DNA of 64,000 nt from Paracoccus sanguinis (lineage in GTDB: Bacteria > Pseudomonadota > Alphaproteobacteria > Rhodobacterales > Rhodobacteraceae), in assembly GCF_900106665.1 (NCBI RefSeq), contig NZ_FNNA01000001.1, positions 310,001-374,000 on the forward strand, written 5' to 3'. Each line of letters starts with the position of its first letter. The stretch's first letter is position 1. The notes beneath the pieces are model-generated. The model was given only the letters and a program-made list of their open reading frames with translations. It was not told the DNA's origin and searched no databases. Below, piece by piece: positions 10,644 to 19,808 of the stretch. The position numbers and the translations under genes are program-made.

Positions 10644-10701
10644 CTTCTTCCTTGCAAAAATATCCCGGGGGGAGGCCGCAGGCCGGGGGGCAGCGCCCCC
10701 C
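10644..10701 (+). repeat. Dispersed G-rich element, intergenic copy
   Basis: An AT-rich core, CTTCCTTGCAAAAATATCCC, is followed by GGGGGG, a GGCCGCAGGCC hairpin and a GGGGGG-CAGCG-CCCCCC hairpin. It lies between the convergent purL and phoR-like genes. A related copy in the opposite orientation lies inside a histidine-kinase gene at 56641-56684. The hairpins could end or stabilise transcripts, but there is no T-tract. Confidence 0.7.
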
Positions 10702-10715
10702 TTCAGCGGCCCCCT

Positions 10716-11786
10716 TCAGCGCGCCCCCGCCCACTCCGGCAGGATGATCGTGAAGCGGCTGCCCGCGCCGCGGGTGCTCTCGATCTTCAGCCGCCCGCGG
10801 TGGCGCGCGACGATGTGCTTGACGATGGCGAGCCCCAGCCCGGTCCCGCCCTTCTCGCGCGAGCGGTGGTTGTCCACGCGGTAGAACCGCTCGGTCAGCC
10901 GCGGCAGGTGCACCTCGTCGATCCCCTCGCCGTCGTCGGCGACCTCGACCGCCCAGCCGGGGCCGCGCAGCACCGGCTCGTGCGGGACATGGGTCAGGGT
11001 CACGCGAACCTCCCCGCCCGAGGCCCCTCCCTGCCGTGCCCCGTACTTGATCGCGTTCTCGATCAGGTTGTGCAGCACCTGCTGGATCTGGTCGGCGTCG
11101 CCCGCGACCTCGGCGGTCACCCCGGTGCCGATCTTGACCAGCGCCGTCCCCGCCGCCTGCGCCGTCGGCGCCAGCGTCGCGCAGGCCGAGCGGATGAGCC
11201 CCGCGAGGTCCACGCGCTCCGACGGTCGCCGCCGCTCCTCCTGCTCGACCCGGCTCAGCGACAGCAGGTCGCCGATCAGCCGGTTCATCCGCCCCGCCTC
11301 GCGGTCCATGATCGCGAGGAACCGCTCGCGCGCGGCCGCGTCATTCCGGGCCGGGCCGCGCAGCGTCTCGATGAAGCCCATCAGCGCGGTCAGCGGGGTC
11401 TTCAGCTCGTGACTGACGTTGGCGACGAAATCGCGGCGCATCTGCTCGGCGTGCTCGACGCCCGAGGTGTCCTCGATCACCACCCCCGCCCCAGGCCGCC
11501 CGTTCAGCGTCAGCGGCGTCACCGTGACCACGCAGTTGCGGTCATGCCCGCGGGCCGAGATCGTCACCGACAGCCGCTGCGCCGCGCCCGCCCGGTCGAG
11601 CGCCTGCTCAAGCGCGCGGTTCACGAGGCTCTGGCGCAGCACGGTCACGAAGGGGCGGTCGGTGATCCCCTCGCCCAGCATCGCGGTCGCGGCGCGGTTG
11701 CCGATCACCACCCGGGCGGCGGCGTCCACCACCAGCATCGGCACCGGCACCGCCTCGGCCAACTGCTGGAGCGCGTCGCCCTGCAT
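10716..11786 (-). CDS. phoR: PhoR-like sensor histidine kinase
   Basis: The 356-aa sensor kinase has a PAS-like N-terminal domain (about residues 5-110), a HisKA dimerisation domain with phospho-accepting His126 in FVANVSHELKTPL, and a C-terminal ATPase domain. The ATPase carries the N box (HNLIENAIKYG), G1 (VADDGEGI) and G2 (GGTGLGLAIVKHI) motifs. Sequence style is closest to PhoR, partner of PhoB in phosphate sensing. Unlike E. coli PhoR, no membrane segment is visible at the N-terminus. The pst-phoU-phoB operon is 23 kb away, so the pairing is inferred. It starts 5 bases after the carbonic anhydrase stop, in a tight gmk-anhydrase-kinase series. Confidence 0.8.
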   Translation of the reverse strand: MQGDALQQLAEAVPVPMLVVDAAARVVIGNRAATAMLGEGITDRPFVTVLRQSLVNRALEQALDRAGAAQRLSVTISARGHDRNCVVTVTPLTLNGRPGAGVVIEDTSGVEHAEQMRRDFVANVSHELKTPLTALMGFIETLRGPARNDAAARERFLAIMDREAGRMNRLIGDLLSLSRVEQEERRRPSERVDLAGLIRSACATLAPTAQAAGTALVKIGTGVTAEVAGDADQIQQVLHNLIENAIKYGARQGGASGGEVRVTLTHVPHEPVLRGPGWAVEVADDGEGIDEVHLPRLTERFYRVDNHRSREKGGTGLGLAIVKHIVARHRGRLKIESTRGAGSRFTIILPEWAGAR

Positions 11787-11791
11787 CGCGC

Positions 11792-12313
11792 TCAGTCGAT
11801 CCGCCGCAGCCCGGCGCGGAAGCGGGCCGCGTTCTCGCGGTAGCGGGCGGCCGAGCCGCGCAGCGCCTCGATCGCGGCGGCGTCGAGCATCCGCACCACC
11901 TTGCCGGGCGCGCCCATGACCAGCGCGCCGGGCGGAATCTCTTTCCCCTCGGGGATCAGCGCACCGGCGCCGATCAGCGCCCCCGCCCCGATCACCGCGC
12001 CGTTGAGTACCGTCGCCCCCATGCCGATCAGCGCGCCGTCATGGACGGTGCAGCCGTGCAGGATCGCCTTGTGCCCGACCGTGACATCGGCGCCGAGCCT
12101 CAGCGGATAGCCCATGTCGGTGTGAAAGACGCAGCCGTCCTGCACGTTCGAGCCGGCGCCGACCCGGATTTCCTCGTTGTCGCCGCGCAGCACCGCGCCC
12201 CACCAGACGCTTGCGCCCGCTTCCAGAACGACGCGCCCCATCAGCTGCGCGTCCGGCGCCACCCAGGCGTCCGGCGGGATCTCGGGGGCGATCCCGTCCA
12301 GTTCCCAGATCAT
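11792..12313 (-). CDS. Gamma-carbonic-anhydrase-like hexapeptide-repeat protein
   Basis: The 173-aa protein is a left-handed beta-helix of imperfect hexapeptide repeats (for example [10 protein letters not shown] and [13 protein letters not shown]). It has the metal-ligand histidines of the gamma-carbonic anhydrase family in FHTD, VGHKA and LHGC. Members form trimers that bind Zn or Fe and may hydrate CO2, though many bacterial homologues are unproven as enzymes. The start overlaps the gmk stop by 4 bases (ATGA), so translation is coupled. The C-terminal helix ([20 protein letters not shown]) is typical. Confidence 0.88.
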   Translation of the reverse strand: MIWELDGIAPEIPPDAWVAPDAQLMGRVVLEAGASVWWGAVLRGDNEEIRVGAGSNVQDGCVFHTDMGYPLRLGADVTVGHKAILHGCTVHDGALIGMGATVLNGAVIGAGALIGAGALIPEGKEIPPGALVMGAPGKVVRMLDAAAIEALRGSAARYRENAARFRAGLRRID

Positions 12314-12948
12314 CGCGGCTCCTCCATCAGCTTGCGCACGAACGGCCCCAGCGCCGGGCGGCGCTCGCGGCGCAGCCGCTCGGCGCTCAGGATGGCGCGC
12401 AGGTCGCTTTCGGTCGCGTCGAGGTCGTCGTTGACCAGCACATAGTCATACTCGGCCCAATGGCTGATCTCGTCGCGGCTTTTCTGCATCCGCCCCGCGA
12501 TCACCTCCTCGCTGTCCTGGTCGCGGTCGCGCAGGCGACGCTCCAGCTCGCTCAGGCTCGGCGGCAGGATGAAGATCGAGACGACGTGCGGGGCGAGCGA
12601 CGAGGCGCGGATCTGCTGCCCCCCCTGCCAGTCCACGTCGAAGAGCGTGTCGCGCCCCTCGGCTATCGCCAGCTCGACGGGGCTGCGCGGGGTGCCGTAG
12701 CAGTTGCCGAACACCTCGGCGTGTTCCAGCATCTCGCCCGCCTCGACCATCGCCTGAAACCCGGCGTGGTCGGTGAAATAATAGTGCTGGCGGTCGATCT
12801 CGCCCGGGCGCGGCTTGCGGGTGGTGGCCGAGACCGAGAATTTGAGCGAGGGGTCCCAGTCCATCAGCCGCCGCGCCAGCGTGGACTTGCCCGCGCCCGA
12901 GGGCGACGAGAGGATGATCAGCAATCCGGATCGCGTGGTCTGCGGCAT
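12310..12948 (-). CDS. gmk: Guanylate kinase
   Basis: GMP is phosphorylated to GDP by this 212-aa cytoplasmic enzyme, with ATP as donor. The P-loop [15 protein letters not shown] is near residue 15. The GMP-binding region contains [17 protein letters not shown], and the lid carries [11 protein letters not shown]. Length is normal. It begins a closely packed minus-strand series with the gamma-carbonic anhydrase and a sensor kinase. About 136 bases separate it from the divergent ispH. Confidence 0.97.
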   Translation of the reverse strand: MPQTTRSGLLIILSSPSGAGKSTLARRLMDWDPSLKFSVSATTRKPRPGEIDRQHYYFTDHAGFQAMVEAGEMLEHAEVFGNCYGTPRSPVELAIAEGRDTLFDVDWQGGQQIRASSLAPHVVSIFILPPSLSELERRLRDRDQDSEEVIAGRMQKSRDEISHWAEYDYVLVNDDLDATESDLRAILSAERLRRERRPALGPFVRKLMEEPR

Positions 12949-13084
12949 CCCTTGTCCCGGCGTCGTGGCGCGCTTGCGCGTGTGACGCCAGATGCCGCGC
13001 CGCGGCGGGAAACGTCAAGGGCGGGGCGCCGGCGGGCCGCCCGCGGCATGGACAGCACGCCCCCTGCGGGCTAGGGATCGCCCC

Positions 13085-14062
13085 ATGAGCACCACCCTGC
13101 CCCTCGACACACAGGCCAAGCCGCCGCTGACGCTCTACCTCGCCGCGCCGCGCGGGTTCTGCGCGGGCGTGGACCGGGCCGTGCAGATCGTGGAACTCGC
13201 GCTCGAGAAATGGGGCGCGCCGGTCTTCGTGCGCCACGAGATCGTCCACAACCGCTTCGTCGTGGACGGGCTGCGCGCCAAGGGCGCGGTGTTCGTCGAG
13301 GAACTCGACGAGGTGCCCGACGACCGCCCGGTGATCTTCTCGGCCCACGGCGTGCCGAAGTCGGTCCCCGCCGAGGCGCGGCGGCGCGAGATGATCTATG
13401 TCGACGCCACCTGCCCGCTGGTCAGCAAGGTCCACGTCGAGGCTGAGCGTCACCACGAGGCGGGGTTGCAGATGGTGATGATCGGCCACGCCGGCCACCC
13501 CGAGGTGCTGGGCACGATGGGCCAGTTGCCGCCGGGCGAGGTGATCCTGGTCGAGACGGTCGAGGATGTGGCCACCGTCGTCCCCCGCGACCCCGCGCGG
13601 CTCGCGTGGGTGACGCAGACGACGCTGTCGGTCGATGACACCGCTCAGGTGGTCGAGGCGCTCAAGGCCCGCTTCCCGGCCATCGTCGGCCCGGCCAAGG
13701 ACGACATCTGCTACGCCACCACCAACCGCCAGGCGGCGGTCAAGGCCATCGCCGGCCAGATCGACGCTTTGCTGGTGATCGGGGCGCCGAACTCGTCCAA
13801 CTCGCGCCGTCTGGTCGAGGTCGGACGTGCCGCGGGCTGCGACTATGCGCAGCTGGTGATGCGCGCCGCGGACATCGACTGGCGCGCGCTCGACGGCATC
13901 CGCACGGTCGGCGTGACCGCCGGGGCGAGCGCGCCCGAGGTGCTGGTGGACGAGGTCATCGCCGCCTTCCGCGACCGCTACGACGTGGCGCTCGAGCTGG
14001 TCGAGACGGCCCGCGAGCGGGTGGAGTTCAAGGTGCCGCGCGTCCTGCGCGAGCCCGGCTGA
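13085..14062 (+). CDS. ispH: 4-hydroxy-3-methylbut-2-enyl diphosphate reductase
   Basis: IspH performs the last step of the MEP pathway, reducing HMBPP to IPP and DMAPP with a [4Fe-4S] cluster. The 325-aa protein has the three cluster cysteines in GFCAGVDRA (near residue 23), [10 protein letters not shown] and ICYATTNRQ. Conserved histidines lie in HEIVHN, HGVPKS and [11 protein letters not shown] 13085 was chosen because conserved sequence begins soon after, though the frame is open further upstream. It is followed 13 bases later by a glutathione S-transferase gene and then rnhA on the same strand. Confidence 0.96.
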   Translation: MSTTLPLDTQAKPPLTLYLAAPRGFCAGVDRAVQIVELALEKWGAPVFVRHEIVHNRFVVDGLRAKGAVFVEELDEVPDDRPVIFSAHGVPKSVPAEARRREMIYVDATCPLVSKVHVEAERHHEAGLQMVMIGHAGHPEVLGTMGQLPPGEVILVETVEDVATVVPRDPARLAWVTQTTLSVDDTAQVVEALKARFPAIVGPAKDDICYATTNRQAAVKAIAGQIDALLVIGAPNSSNSRRLVEVGRAAGCDYAQLVMRAADIDWRALDGIRTVGVTAGASAPEVLVDEVIAAFRDRYDVALELVETARERVEFKVPRVLREPG

Positions 14063-14075
14063 AAGGGTCGTCCTG

Positions 14076-14681
14076 ATGCGGCTCTATTCGATGCCTTCGT
14101 CGGGCAATTCCTACAAGGTCCGGCTCTTGCTGGCCCTTCTCGGCCGCGACTGCGAGATCGTGGATTGCGAGCACGGCTCGGTCGCCAAGGAGGACGCCCG
14201 CGCGACCGGCGCGCTGCCGTTCGGCAAACTGCCTGCGCTTCACCTTAACGACGGGCGGCGGATCGCGGAATCCAACGCCATCCTCTGCTTTCTGGGCGAG
14301 GGCACGCGCTTCTGGCCCGCCGACCCGGTGACCCGCGCGCAGATGCTCGCCTGGCTCTTCTGGGAGCAGTATAACCACGAACCGGCCATCGCGGTGCGCG
14401 CGGCGCTGCGCAACTATCCGCATCGCGCGGCCGACGCCACGCCCGCGCGCCTCGCCGACCTGCTCGACCGGGGGCACACCCATCTGCAGACGATGGAGGA
14501 TCGTCTCGCCGCGCACGACTGGCTGGCGGGCGAGGCGATCAGCCTCGCGGACCTCTGCCTTTATGCTTACACCCATTCGGCCGGCGTACTGGGCGGGTTC
14601 GAGATGGCGCGGTTTCCCGCAATCAACGACTGGCTCGCGCGGGTTGCCGCGCAGCCCGGCTACAAGGGCCTGAATGACTGA
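14076..14681 (+). CDS. Glutathione S-transferase family protein
   Basis: The 201-aa product has an N-terminal thioredoxin-like GST domain ([19 protein letters not shown], with Ser near residue 9-12 in the catalytic position and the cis-Pro region FGKLPALHL). The ESNAI motif near residue 65 binds the glutathione gamma-glutamyl group. An all-helical C-terminal domain follows, with [11 protein letters not shown]. The physiological substrate is unknown. It lies between ispH and rnhA, overlapping the rnhA start by 8 bases, which points to co-expression. Confidence 0.9.
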   Translation: MRLYSMPSSGNSYKVRLLLALLGRDCEIVDCEHGSVAKEDARATGALPFGKLPALHLNDGRRIAESNAILCFLGEGTRFWPADPVTRAQMLAWLFWEQYNHEPAIAVRAALRNYPHRAADATPARLADLLDRGHTHLQTMEDRLAAHDWLAGEAISLADLCLYAYTHSAGVLGGFEMARFPAINDWLARVAAQPGYKGLND

Positions 14682-15123
14682 CCTTCACGCCTGGACCGAT
14701 GGCGCGTGCAGCGGCAACCCCGGGCCCGGCGGCTGGGGGGTGCTGATGCGGGCGCTGGACGGCGAAACCGTTGTCAAGGAACGGGAATTGTCGGGCGGCG
14801 AGGCCGCCACGACGAACAACCGGATGGAGCTGATGGCGGCGATCTCGGCGCTCGAGGCGCTGACGCGGCCCAGCGCGATCACCATCACCACCGACAGCGC
14901 CTATGTGAAGAACGGCGTCACCGGCTGGATTCACGGCTGGAAGAAGAACGGCTGGAAGACGGCGGACCGCAAGCCGGTGAAGAACGCCGACCTCTGGCAG
15001 CGTCTCGACGCCGCGCGCGACCGCCATCAGGTGACCTGGGCCTGGATCAAGGGCCACGCCGGCCACCCCGAGAACGAGCGCGCCGACGCCCTCGCCCGCG
15101 CCGGCATGGCGCCCTTCAAGTGA
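14674..15123 (+). CDS. rnhA: Ribonuclease HI
   Basis: RNase HI cleaves the RNA strand of RNA:DNA hybrids (R-loops, primers) using two metal ions. The 149-aa protein shows the full active site: Asp9 in [16 protein letters not shown], Glu in NNRMELMA, Asp in [10 protein letters not shown], and the His/Asp motif in [12 protein letters not shown]. The substrate-binding basic protrusion ([17 protein letters not shown]) is intact. It overlaps the upstream GST gene by 8 bases and is followed 7 bases later by the TRIC-family gene. Confidence 0.97.
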   Translation: MTDLHAWTDGACSGNPGPGGWGVLMRALDGETVVKERELSGGEAATTNNRMELMAAISALEALTRPSAITITTDSAYVKNGVTGWIHGWKKNGWKTADRKPVKNADLWQRLDAARDRHQVTWAWIKGHAGHPENERADALARAGMAPFK

Positions 15124-15130
15124 GAAAAAG

Positions 15131-15766
15131 ATGAGCGGGATCAGCGGGTTGATCTGGGCGCTCGACTATCTCTCGGCGGTCGTGTTCGCGATCACCGGGG
15201 CGCTGGTGGCGAGCCGCCGGCAGCTCGACCTGACCGGGTTCATCTTCATGGCGGCGATGACGGCGGTGGGGGGCGGGACGCTGCGCGACCTCGTGCTCGG
15301 CCGCGATCCGGTGTTCTGGGTGGCGCGGCCGGGGCTGGTGGTGGCGGCCGCGGCGGCGGCATTCGCCGTCTTCTGGACCGCGCATCGGCTGGAAAGCCGC
15401 TACAGCTGGATCCTGTGGCTCGACGCGGTGGCGCTGGCGATCGCGGTGCCGGCGGGGGTCGGCGTGGCGCTCGCGGGCGGGTTCGGGCCGGTGATCGTGC
15501 TGATCGCGGGCGTCGTAACTGGTTGTTTCGGCGGGCTTATGCGGGACGTCGTCGGCAACGAGGTGCCGCTGGTGCTCAAGCAGGGCGAGCTCTACCTCAC
15601 CGCCGCCTTCGGAGGCGCGCTGGTGGCGCTGGCGGTGGTCTGGCTGGGGTTGCCGCGCGAGGGTGCGCTGGTCGGCTGCGGGGCGGCGACGTTCCTGCTG
15701 CGCGCGGGGTCGTTGCGCTGGGGGTGGGCGCTGCCCGTCTATCGGCCGCGCCCGCCGCGGGTCTGA
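15131..15766 (+). CDS. TRIC-type (UPF0126) cation channel family membrane protein
   Basis: The 211-aa integral membrane protein has about seven hydrophobic segments. It is built from two homologous halves, each carrying the glycine-rich kinked motif: AVGGGTLRDLVLG in the first, GCFGGLMRDVVGNEVP in the second. This is the prokaryotic trimeric intracellular cation channel family (formerly UPF0126, YadS-like), thought to conduct K+ or Na+. The role in this organism is not known. It is the last gene of the ispH-GST-rnhA strand run and converges on tgt. Confidence 0.87.
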   Translation: MSGISGLIWALDYLSAVVFAITGALVASRRQLDLTGFIFMAAMTAVGGGTLRDLVLGRDPVFWVARPGLVVAAAAAAFAVFWTAHRLESRYSWILWLDAVALAIAVPAGVGVALAGGFGPVIVLIAGVVTGCFGGLMRDVVGNEVPLVLKQGELYLTAAFGGALVALAVVWLGLPREGALVGCGAATFLLRAGSLRWGWALPVYRPRPPRV

Positions 15767-15812
15767 CCGGACCCCGCCGGGCGCCCGAAACACCCTGCAC
15801 AGCCCGTGCGAT

Positions 15813-15857
15813 GTTCATGCACCGTTCGTGCGATGTTCATGCACAGTTCATGCGAAC
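15813..15857 (+). repeat. Array of GTTC half-sites at exact 11-bp spacing (LexA-like)
   Basis: GTTC occurs at 15813, 15824, 15835 and 15846, each exactly 11 bp apart, giving three overlapping GTTC-N7-GTTC units, followed by GAAC at 15854. GTTC-N7-GTTC is the LexA box of Rhodobacter and other alphaproteobacteria. The array lies between two convergent genes, where no promoter is expected. A sister array is at 53836-53876. Confidence 0.75.
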
Positions 15858-15873
15858 GCCGCAGCCTCACCCG

Positions 15874-17001
15874 TCACAGCGGCGGGATGTCGCCCTCGGC
15901 GCGCTCGGCATGGAACCGCGCCACCCAGGCATCGAGGCTGCCGGTGTCGATGGCCGCCCGCATCTCGCCCATGATCTGCTGGTAGTAGTGCAGGTTGTGC
16001 CACGTCAGCAGCATCCCCGAGATCATCTCGCCGGCCCGGAACACGTGGTGCAGATAGGCGCGCGAATAGCTGCGGCAGGCCGGGCAGGTGCAGGCATCGT
16101 CCAGCGGCCGCGGGTCGTCGGCGTGGCGCGCGTTCTTGATGTTGACCACCCCGTGCCGCGTCCACGCCTGCCCCGTCCGCCCCGAGCGCGAGGGCAGCAC
16201 GCAGTCCATCATGTCCACCCCGCGCTGCACCGCGCCCACGATGTCGTCGGGCTTGCCGACCCCCATCAGGTAGCGCGGCTGGTCCGCCGGCAGCAGCGCG
16301 GTCGCATAGTCGAGCACGCCGAACATCGCCTCTTGCCCCTCGCCCACCGCGAGGCCGCCGATGGCGTAGCCGTCGAAGCCGATGCCGCGCAGCGCGGCGG
16401 CGGATTCCTCGCGCAGGTCGCGTTCCACGCCGCCCTGCATGATCCCGAAGAGCGCGTGTCCCGGCCGGTCGCCGAAGGCGTCGCGCGAGCGCTGCGCCCA
16501 GCGCATCGAGAGGCGCATCGCCTCGGCCTGGCGTTCGTGCGAGGCGGGCAGCGCCGGGCATTCGTCGAAGGCCATGACGATGTCCGAGCCGAGCAGGCGC
16601 TGGATCTCCATGCTCGTCTCGGGCGAGAGCATGTGGCGCGAGCCGTCGATGTGGCTCGCGAAGGTCACCCCGTCCTCGGTCAGCTTGCGCAGATCGGCGA
16701 GGCTCATGACCTGGAAGCCCCCCGAGTCGGTGAGGATCGGCCCCTCCCAATTCATGAAGCGGTGGAGGCCGCCGAGCCGGGCCACCCGCTCGGCCCCGGG
16801 GCGCAGCATCAGGTGATAGGTGTTGCCCAGCAGGATGTCGGCGCCGGTGGCGCGGACGCTTTCGGGCAGCATCGCCTTGACCGTGCCGGCGGTGCCCACG
16901 GGCATGAAGGCCGGGGTGCGGATCTCGCCGCGCGGTGTGGTGATGATCCCGCGCCGGGCCGCGCCGTCGGTCGCGCGGAGGGTGAAGGAAAAGCCGCTCA
17001 T
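15874..17001 (-). CDS. tgt: Queuine/preQ1 tRNA-guanine transglycosylase
   Basis: Tgt swaps guanine-34 of GUN-anticodon tRNAs for preQ1, an early step of queuosine modification. The 375-aa protein has the catalytic aspartates in [11 protein letters not shown] (near residue 90) and [17 protein letters not shown]. Substrate pocket motifs FDECPA and GIMQGGV are present. The zinc site is [18 protein letters not shown] near the C-terminus. The frame is open far upstream, but ATG 17001 ([18 protein letters not shown]) matches the family start. It is divergent from the radical SAM gene with 120 bases between. Confidence 0.97.
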   Translation of the reverse strand: MSGFSFTLRATDGAARRGIITTPRGEIRTPAFMPVGTAGTVKAMLPESVRATGADILLGNTYHLMLRPGAERVARLGGLHRFMNWEGPILTDSGGFQVMSLADLRKLTEDGVTFASHIDGSRHMLSPETSMEIQRLLGSDIVMAFDECPALPASHERQAEAMRLSMRWAQRSRDAFGDRPGHALFGIMQGGVERDLREESAAALRGIGFDGYAIGGLAVGEGQEAMFGVLDYATALLPADQPRYLMGVGKPDDIVGAVQRGVDMMDCVLPSRSGRTGQAWTRHGVVNIKNARHADDPRPLDDACTCPACRSYSRAYLHHVFRAGEMISGMLLTWHNLHYYQQIMGEMRAAIDTGSLDAWVARFHAERAEGDIPPL

Positions 17002-17121
17002 CTGGGCCTCGGGACTGGAAAGCGCGACCTGTAGCCGAGGCCCCGCCCCGGCGCAACCGACGCCAGGCCGCGCGGGCGGTTTGTTCTTGTGATGTTCTCG
17101 CCCCGGCCCTATCTTCGGGGG

Positions 17122-18351
17122 ATGAAACCCGACCTTGCCCGCAAGCTCGCCATCCTGTCGGACGCGGCCAAATACGACGCCTCCTGCGCCTCGAGCGGGA
17201 CGTCGAAGCGCGATTCGCGCAAGGGCGGGCTGGGGTCCACCGAGGGCGCGGGCATCTGCCACGCCTATACGCCGGACGGGCGCTGCATCAGCCTGCTCAA
17301 GATCCTGATGACGAATTTCTGCATCTTCGACTGCGCCTATTGCGTGAACCGGGTCAGCTCGAACGTCGAGCGGGCGCGGTTCTCGGTCGAGGAGGTCGTC
17401 TCGCTCACGCTCGAGTTCTATCGCCGCAACTATATCGAGGGGCTGTTTCTCAGCTCGGGCATCATCCGCTCGCCCGACCAGACGATGGCCGACATGGTGC
17501 GGATCGCGCGGACGCTGCGGCAGGAGCACGGGTTCAAGGGCTACATCCACCTCAAGACGATCCCCGACGCGAGCCCGGAGCTGATCGACGAGGCGGGGCT
17601 CTATGCCGACCGGCTGTCGATCAACATCGAGCTGCCGCAGGACGAGTCGGTGCGCCGGCTGGCGCCGGAGAAGCGGCCCGAGACGATCCGCACCGCGATG
17701 GCGCGGGTCAAGGGCGCGCGCGAGGCGAGCCGGGATCGCAGCCACACCGGCAAGCGCCCGGCGCGGTTTGCCCCCGCCGGGCAGTCCACGCAGATGATCG
17801 TGGGGGCCGACAGCGCCAATGATGCGGCGATCCTGACCACCTCGGCGCGGCTTTATGCGGGCTACGGGCTGAAGCGGGTCTATTACTCGGCCTTCTCGCC
17901 CATCCCCGACAGCTCGTCGGTGCTGCCGCTGGTCAAGCCGCCGCTGATGCGCGAGCACCGGCTTTATCAGGCCGACTGGCTGATGCGGTTCTACGGCTTC
18001 GAGGCCGACGAGATCGCGGCGGCGACGCCCGAGGGGATGCTGGACCTCGCCGTGGACCCCAAGCTCGGCTGGGCGCTCGCCCACCGCGACCAGTTTCCGG
18101 TCGATGTGAACCGGGCGCCGCGCGAGATGCTGTTGCGGGTGCCCGGCTTCGGCACGCGGACGGTGCAGCGGGTGCTGGCCGCGCGGCGGCAGCGGACGCT
18201 CGGCTGGGACGATCTGGTGCGGATCGGGGCGCTGATGGGCAAGGCGCAGCCCTTCGTCACCCTGCCCGGCTGGTCGCCCGGCGGGCTCACCGACAGCGAG
18301 GGGCTGAAGGCGCGGTTCGCCCCGCCGGCCGAGCAGCTGAGCCTGTTCTGA
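17122..18351 (+). CDS. Putative DNA modification/repair radical SAM protein with helix-hairpin-helix
   Basis: The 409-aa protein contains a radical SAM cluster motif of the form CxxxCxxC (CIFDCAYC near residue 75), followed by a TIM-barrel-like region with HLKTIP and INIELPQ. The C-terminal helix-hairpin-helix ([25 protein letters not shown]) suggests contact with DNA or RNA. It matches the family known as 'putative DNA modification/repair radical SAM protein', whose genes usually sit beside a DUF4130/UDG-like partner. Here the partner follows directly, with the stop and next start overlapping (TGATG). The reaction is unknown. ATG 17122 was chosen after a GGGG tract; the frame opens at 17089. 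Confidence 0.88.
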   Translation: MKPDLARKLAILSDAAKYDASCASSGTSKRDSRKGGLGSTEGAGICHAYTPDGRCISLLKILMTNFCIFDCAYCVNRVSSNVERARFSVEEVVSLTLEFYRRNYIEGLFLSSGIIRSPDQTMADMVRIARTLRQEHGFKGYIHLKTIPDASPELIDEAGLYADRLSINIELPQDESVRRLAPEKRPETIRTAMARVKGAREASRDRSHTGKRPARFAPAGQSTQMIVGADSANDAAILTTSARLYAGYGLKRVYYSAFSPIPDSSSVLPLVKPPLMREHRLYQADWLMRFYGFEADEIAAATPEGMLDLAVDPKLGWALAHRDQFPVDVNRAPREMLLRVPGFGTRTVQRVLAARRQRTLGWDDLVRIGALMGKAQPFVTLPGWSPGGLTDSEGLKARFAPPAEQLSLF

Positions 18352-19808
18352 TGCACCGGGTGGTGCTGCCCGAGACCGGCAGCTTCGCGGCCTGGCGCGA
18401 CGCCGCGCGGCCTCTGGCGGCGCACGGGGTGCCGGCGGGCGACGTCGAGTGGGTGGTGGGCGAGGCCGCCGCGCCGTCCCTCTTCGCCCCCGAGCCTCTG
18501 CCCGCGGGCGAGGGCCGGGCGCTCACCGTGCCCAAGGGCTTCGTGGAGCTCGCCGAGCGGGTGATCCTGCACCGCGACCCGGCCGCGCCGGGGCTGCTTT
18601 ATGAGGCGCTGCTGCGGCTGCAGTCCCGGCGCGGGCTCTTGGCCGACGCGGGCGATCCGCTGGTCCGGCGGCTGGGGATGCTCGACAAGGCGGTGCGGCG
18701 CGACATCCACAAGATGCGCGCCTTCGTCCGCTTCCGCGAGCTGCCCGCGGACGGCCCCCGGCGGCGCTTCGCGGCATGGTTCGAGCCCGAGCACCGGATC
18801 GTCGAGGCGAACGCCGGGTTCTTCTGCCGCCGCTTCGCCGACATGGACTGGGCGATCCACACCCCCGACCTGTCGGCGATCTGGCAGGACGGGGCGCTGT
18901 CCTTCGCCCCCGGCGCGCCGCGCCCGGACCTGCCCGACGACGCCGCCGAGGCGCTGTGGGCCACGTATTTCGCCAATATCTTCAACCCCGCGCGCATCAA
19001 GCTCGGCTCGATGCGGCAGCATATGCCGTTGAAATACTGGAAGAACATGCCCGAGACGGGGCAGATCCCGGCGATGCTGGCGGCCGCCGAGGGGCGCGTG
19101 CGCGCGATGCAGGCGGCGCAGGCGACCGCCGCCCCGGCAAGGGCAGCGGCGATCACCCAGCGCACCCGCGCGGCGATGCCGCAGCCGCCCGCGCGGATCG
19201 AGACGCTGGCCGATGCGCGGGCAGCCTGCGCCGCCTGCACGCGCTGCGATCTCTGCCACGCCGCGACCCAGAGCGTCTTCGGCGAGGGACCCGAGGATGC
19301 CGCCCTGATGCTGGTCGGCGAGCAGCCGGGCGATCAGGAGGATCTGGCCGGCCGCCCCTTCGTCGGGCCGGCGGGGCAGGTGCTTGACCGGGCGATGGCG
19401 GCGGCGGGGGTGGAGCGCGAGGGGGCGTGGCTGACCAATGCGGTCAAGCACTTCAAGTTCGTGCCGCGCGGCAAGCGCCGGCTGCACCAGCGCCCGAACG
19501 CGGGCGAGGTGCAGGCCTGCCGCTGGTGGCTGGGGCTCGAACGCCAGCACGTCGCGCCGCGGCTGACCGTGGCGTTGGGGGCCACGGCGGCGCTGGCGCT
19601 CACCGGGCGCGGCGACGCGATGACTCGGCGCCGCGGCTCGGTCGAGGCGACGCCGGACGGGCCGGTGCTCTTGACCTGGCACCCCTCGCTGATCCTGCGC
19701 CGCCCGGACGCGGCCGAGGCCGAGGCGGCGATGGCCGAGTTGACCGCCGATCTGGCCCGCGCGCGCGAGCTGCTCGCGGAGCGAGCTAGCGGATCAGGAT
19801 CGCCCTGA
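18351..19808 (+). CDS. DUF4130 domain fused to UdgX-type uracil-DNA-binding protein
   Basis: The 485-aa protein has two parts. Residues 1 to about 250 form a DUF4130 (TIGR03915-like) domain. Residues about 285-480 form a uracil-DNA glycosylase fold with the motif [12 protein letters not shown] near 323, an Fe-S cluster supplied by Cys from C293/C296/C299/C302 and later cysteines, and the WHPS motif near the end. The R-loop GKRRLH ends at His379. In mycobacterial UdgX the corresponding KRRIH histidine becomes covalently bound to the deoxyribose after uracil excision. Here Ile is Leu but the His is present. It is translated from an overlapping TGATG with the radical SAM gene, so the pair likely works together on damaged DNA. 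Confidence 0.88.
   Translation: MHRVVLPETGSFAAWRDAARPLAAHGVPAGDVEWVVGEAAAPSLFAPEPLPAGEGRALTVPKGFVELAERVILHRDPAAPGLLYEALLRLQSRRGLLADAGDPLVRRLGMLDKAVRRDIHKMRAFVRFRELPADGPRRRFAAWFEPEHRIVEANAGFFCRRFADMDWAIHTPDLSAIWQDGALSFAPGAPRPDLPDDAAEALWATYFANIFNPARIKLGSMRQHMPLKYWKNMPETGQIPAMLAAAEGRVRAMQAAQATAAPARAAAITQRTRAAMPQPPARIETLADARAACAACTRCDLCHAATQSVFGEGPEDAALMLVGEQPGDQEDLAGRPFVGPAGQVLDRAMAAAGVEREGAWLTNAVKHFKFVPRGKRRLHQRPNAGEVQACRWWLGLERQHVAPRLTVALGATAALALTGRGDAMTRRRGSVEATPDGPVLLTWHPSLILRRPDAAEAEAAMAELTADLARARELLAERASGSGSP

Noticed and set aside
15813-15857. GTTC array considered as a replication origin or DnaA box cluster
   Set aside because: The motif differs from TTATCCACA and the 11-bp phasing fits GTTC-N7-GTTC better; no dnaA, dnaN or AT-rich unwinding region is nearby.
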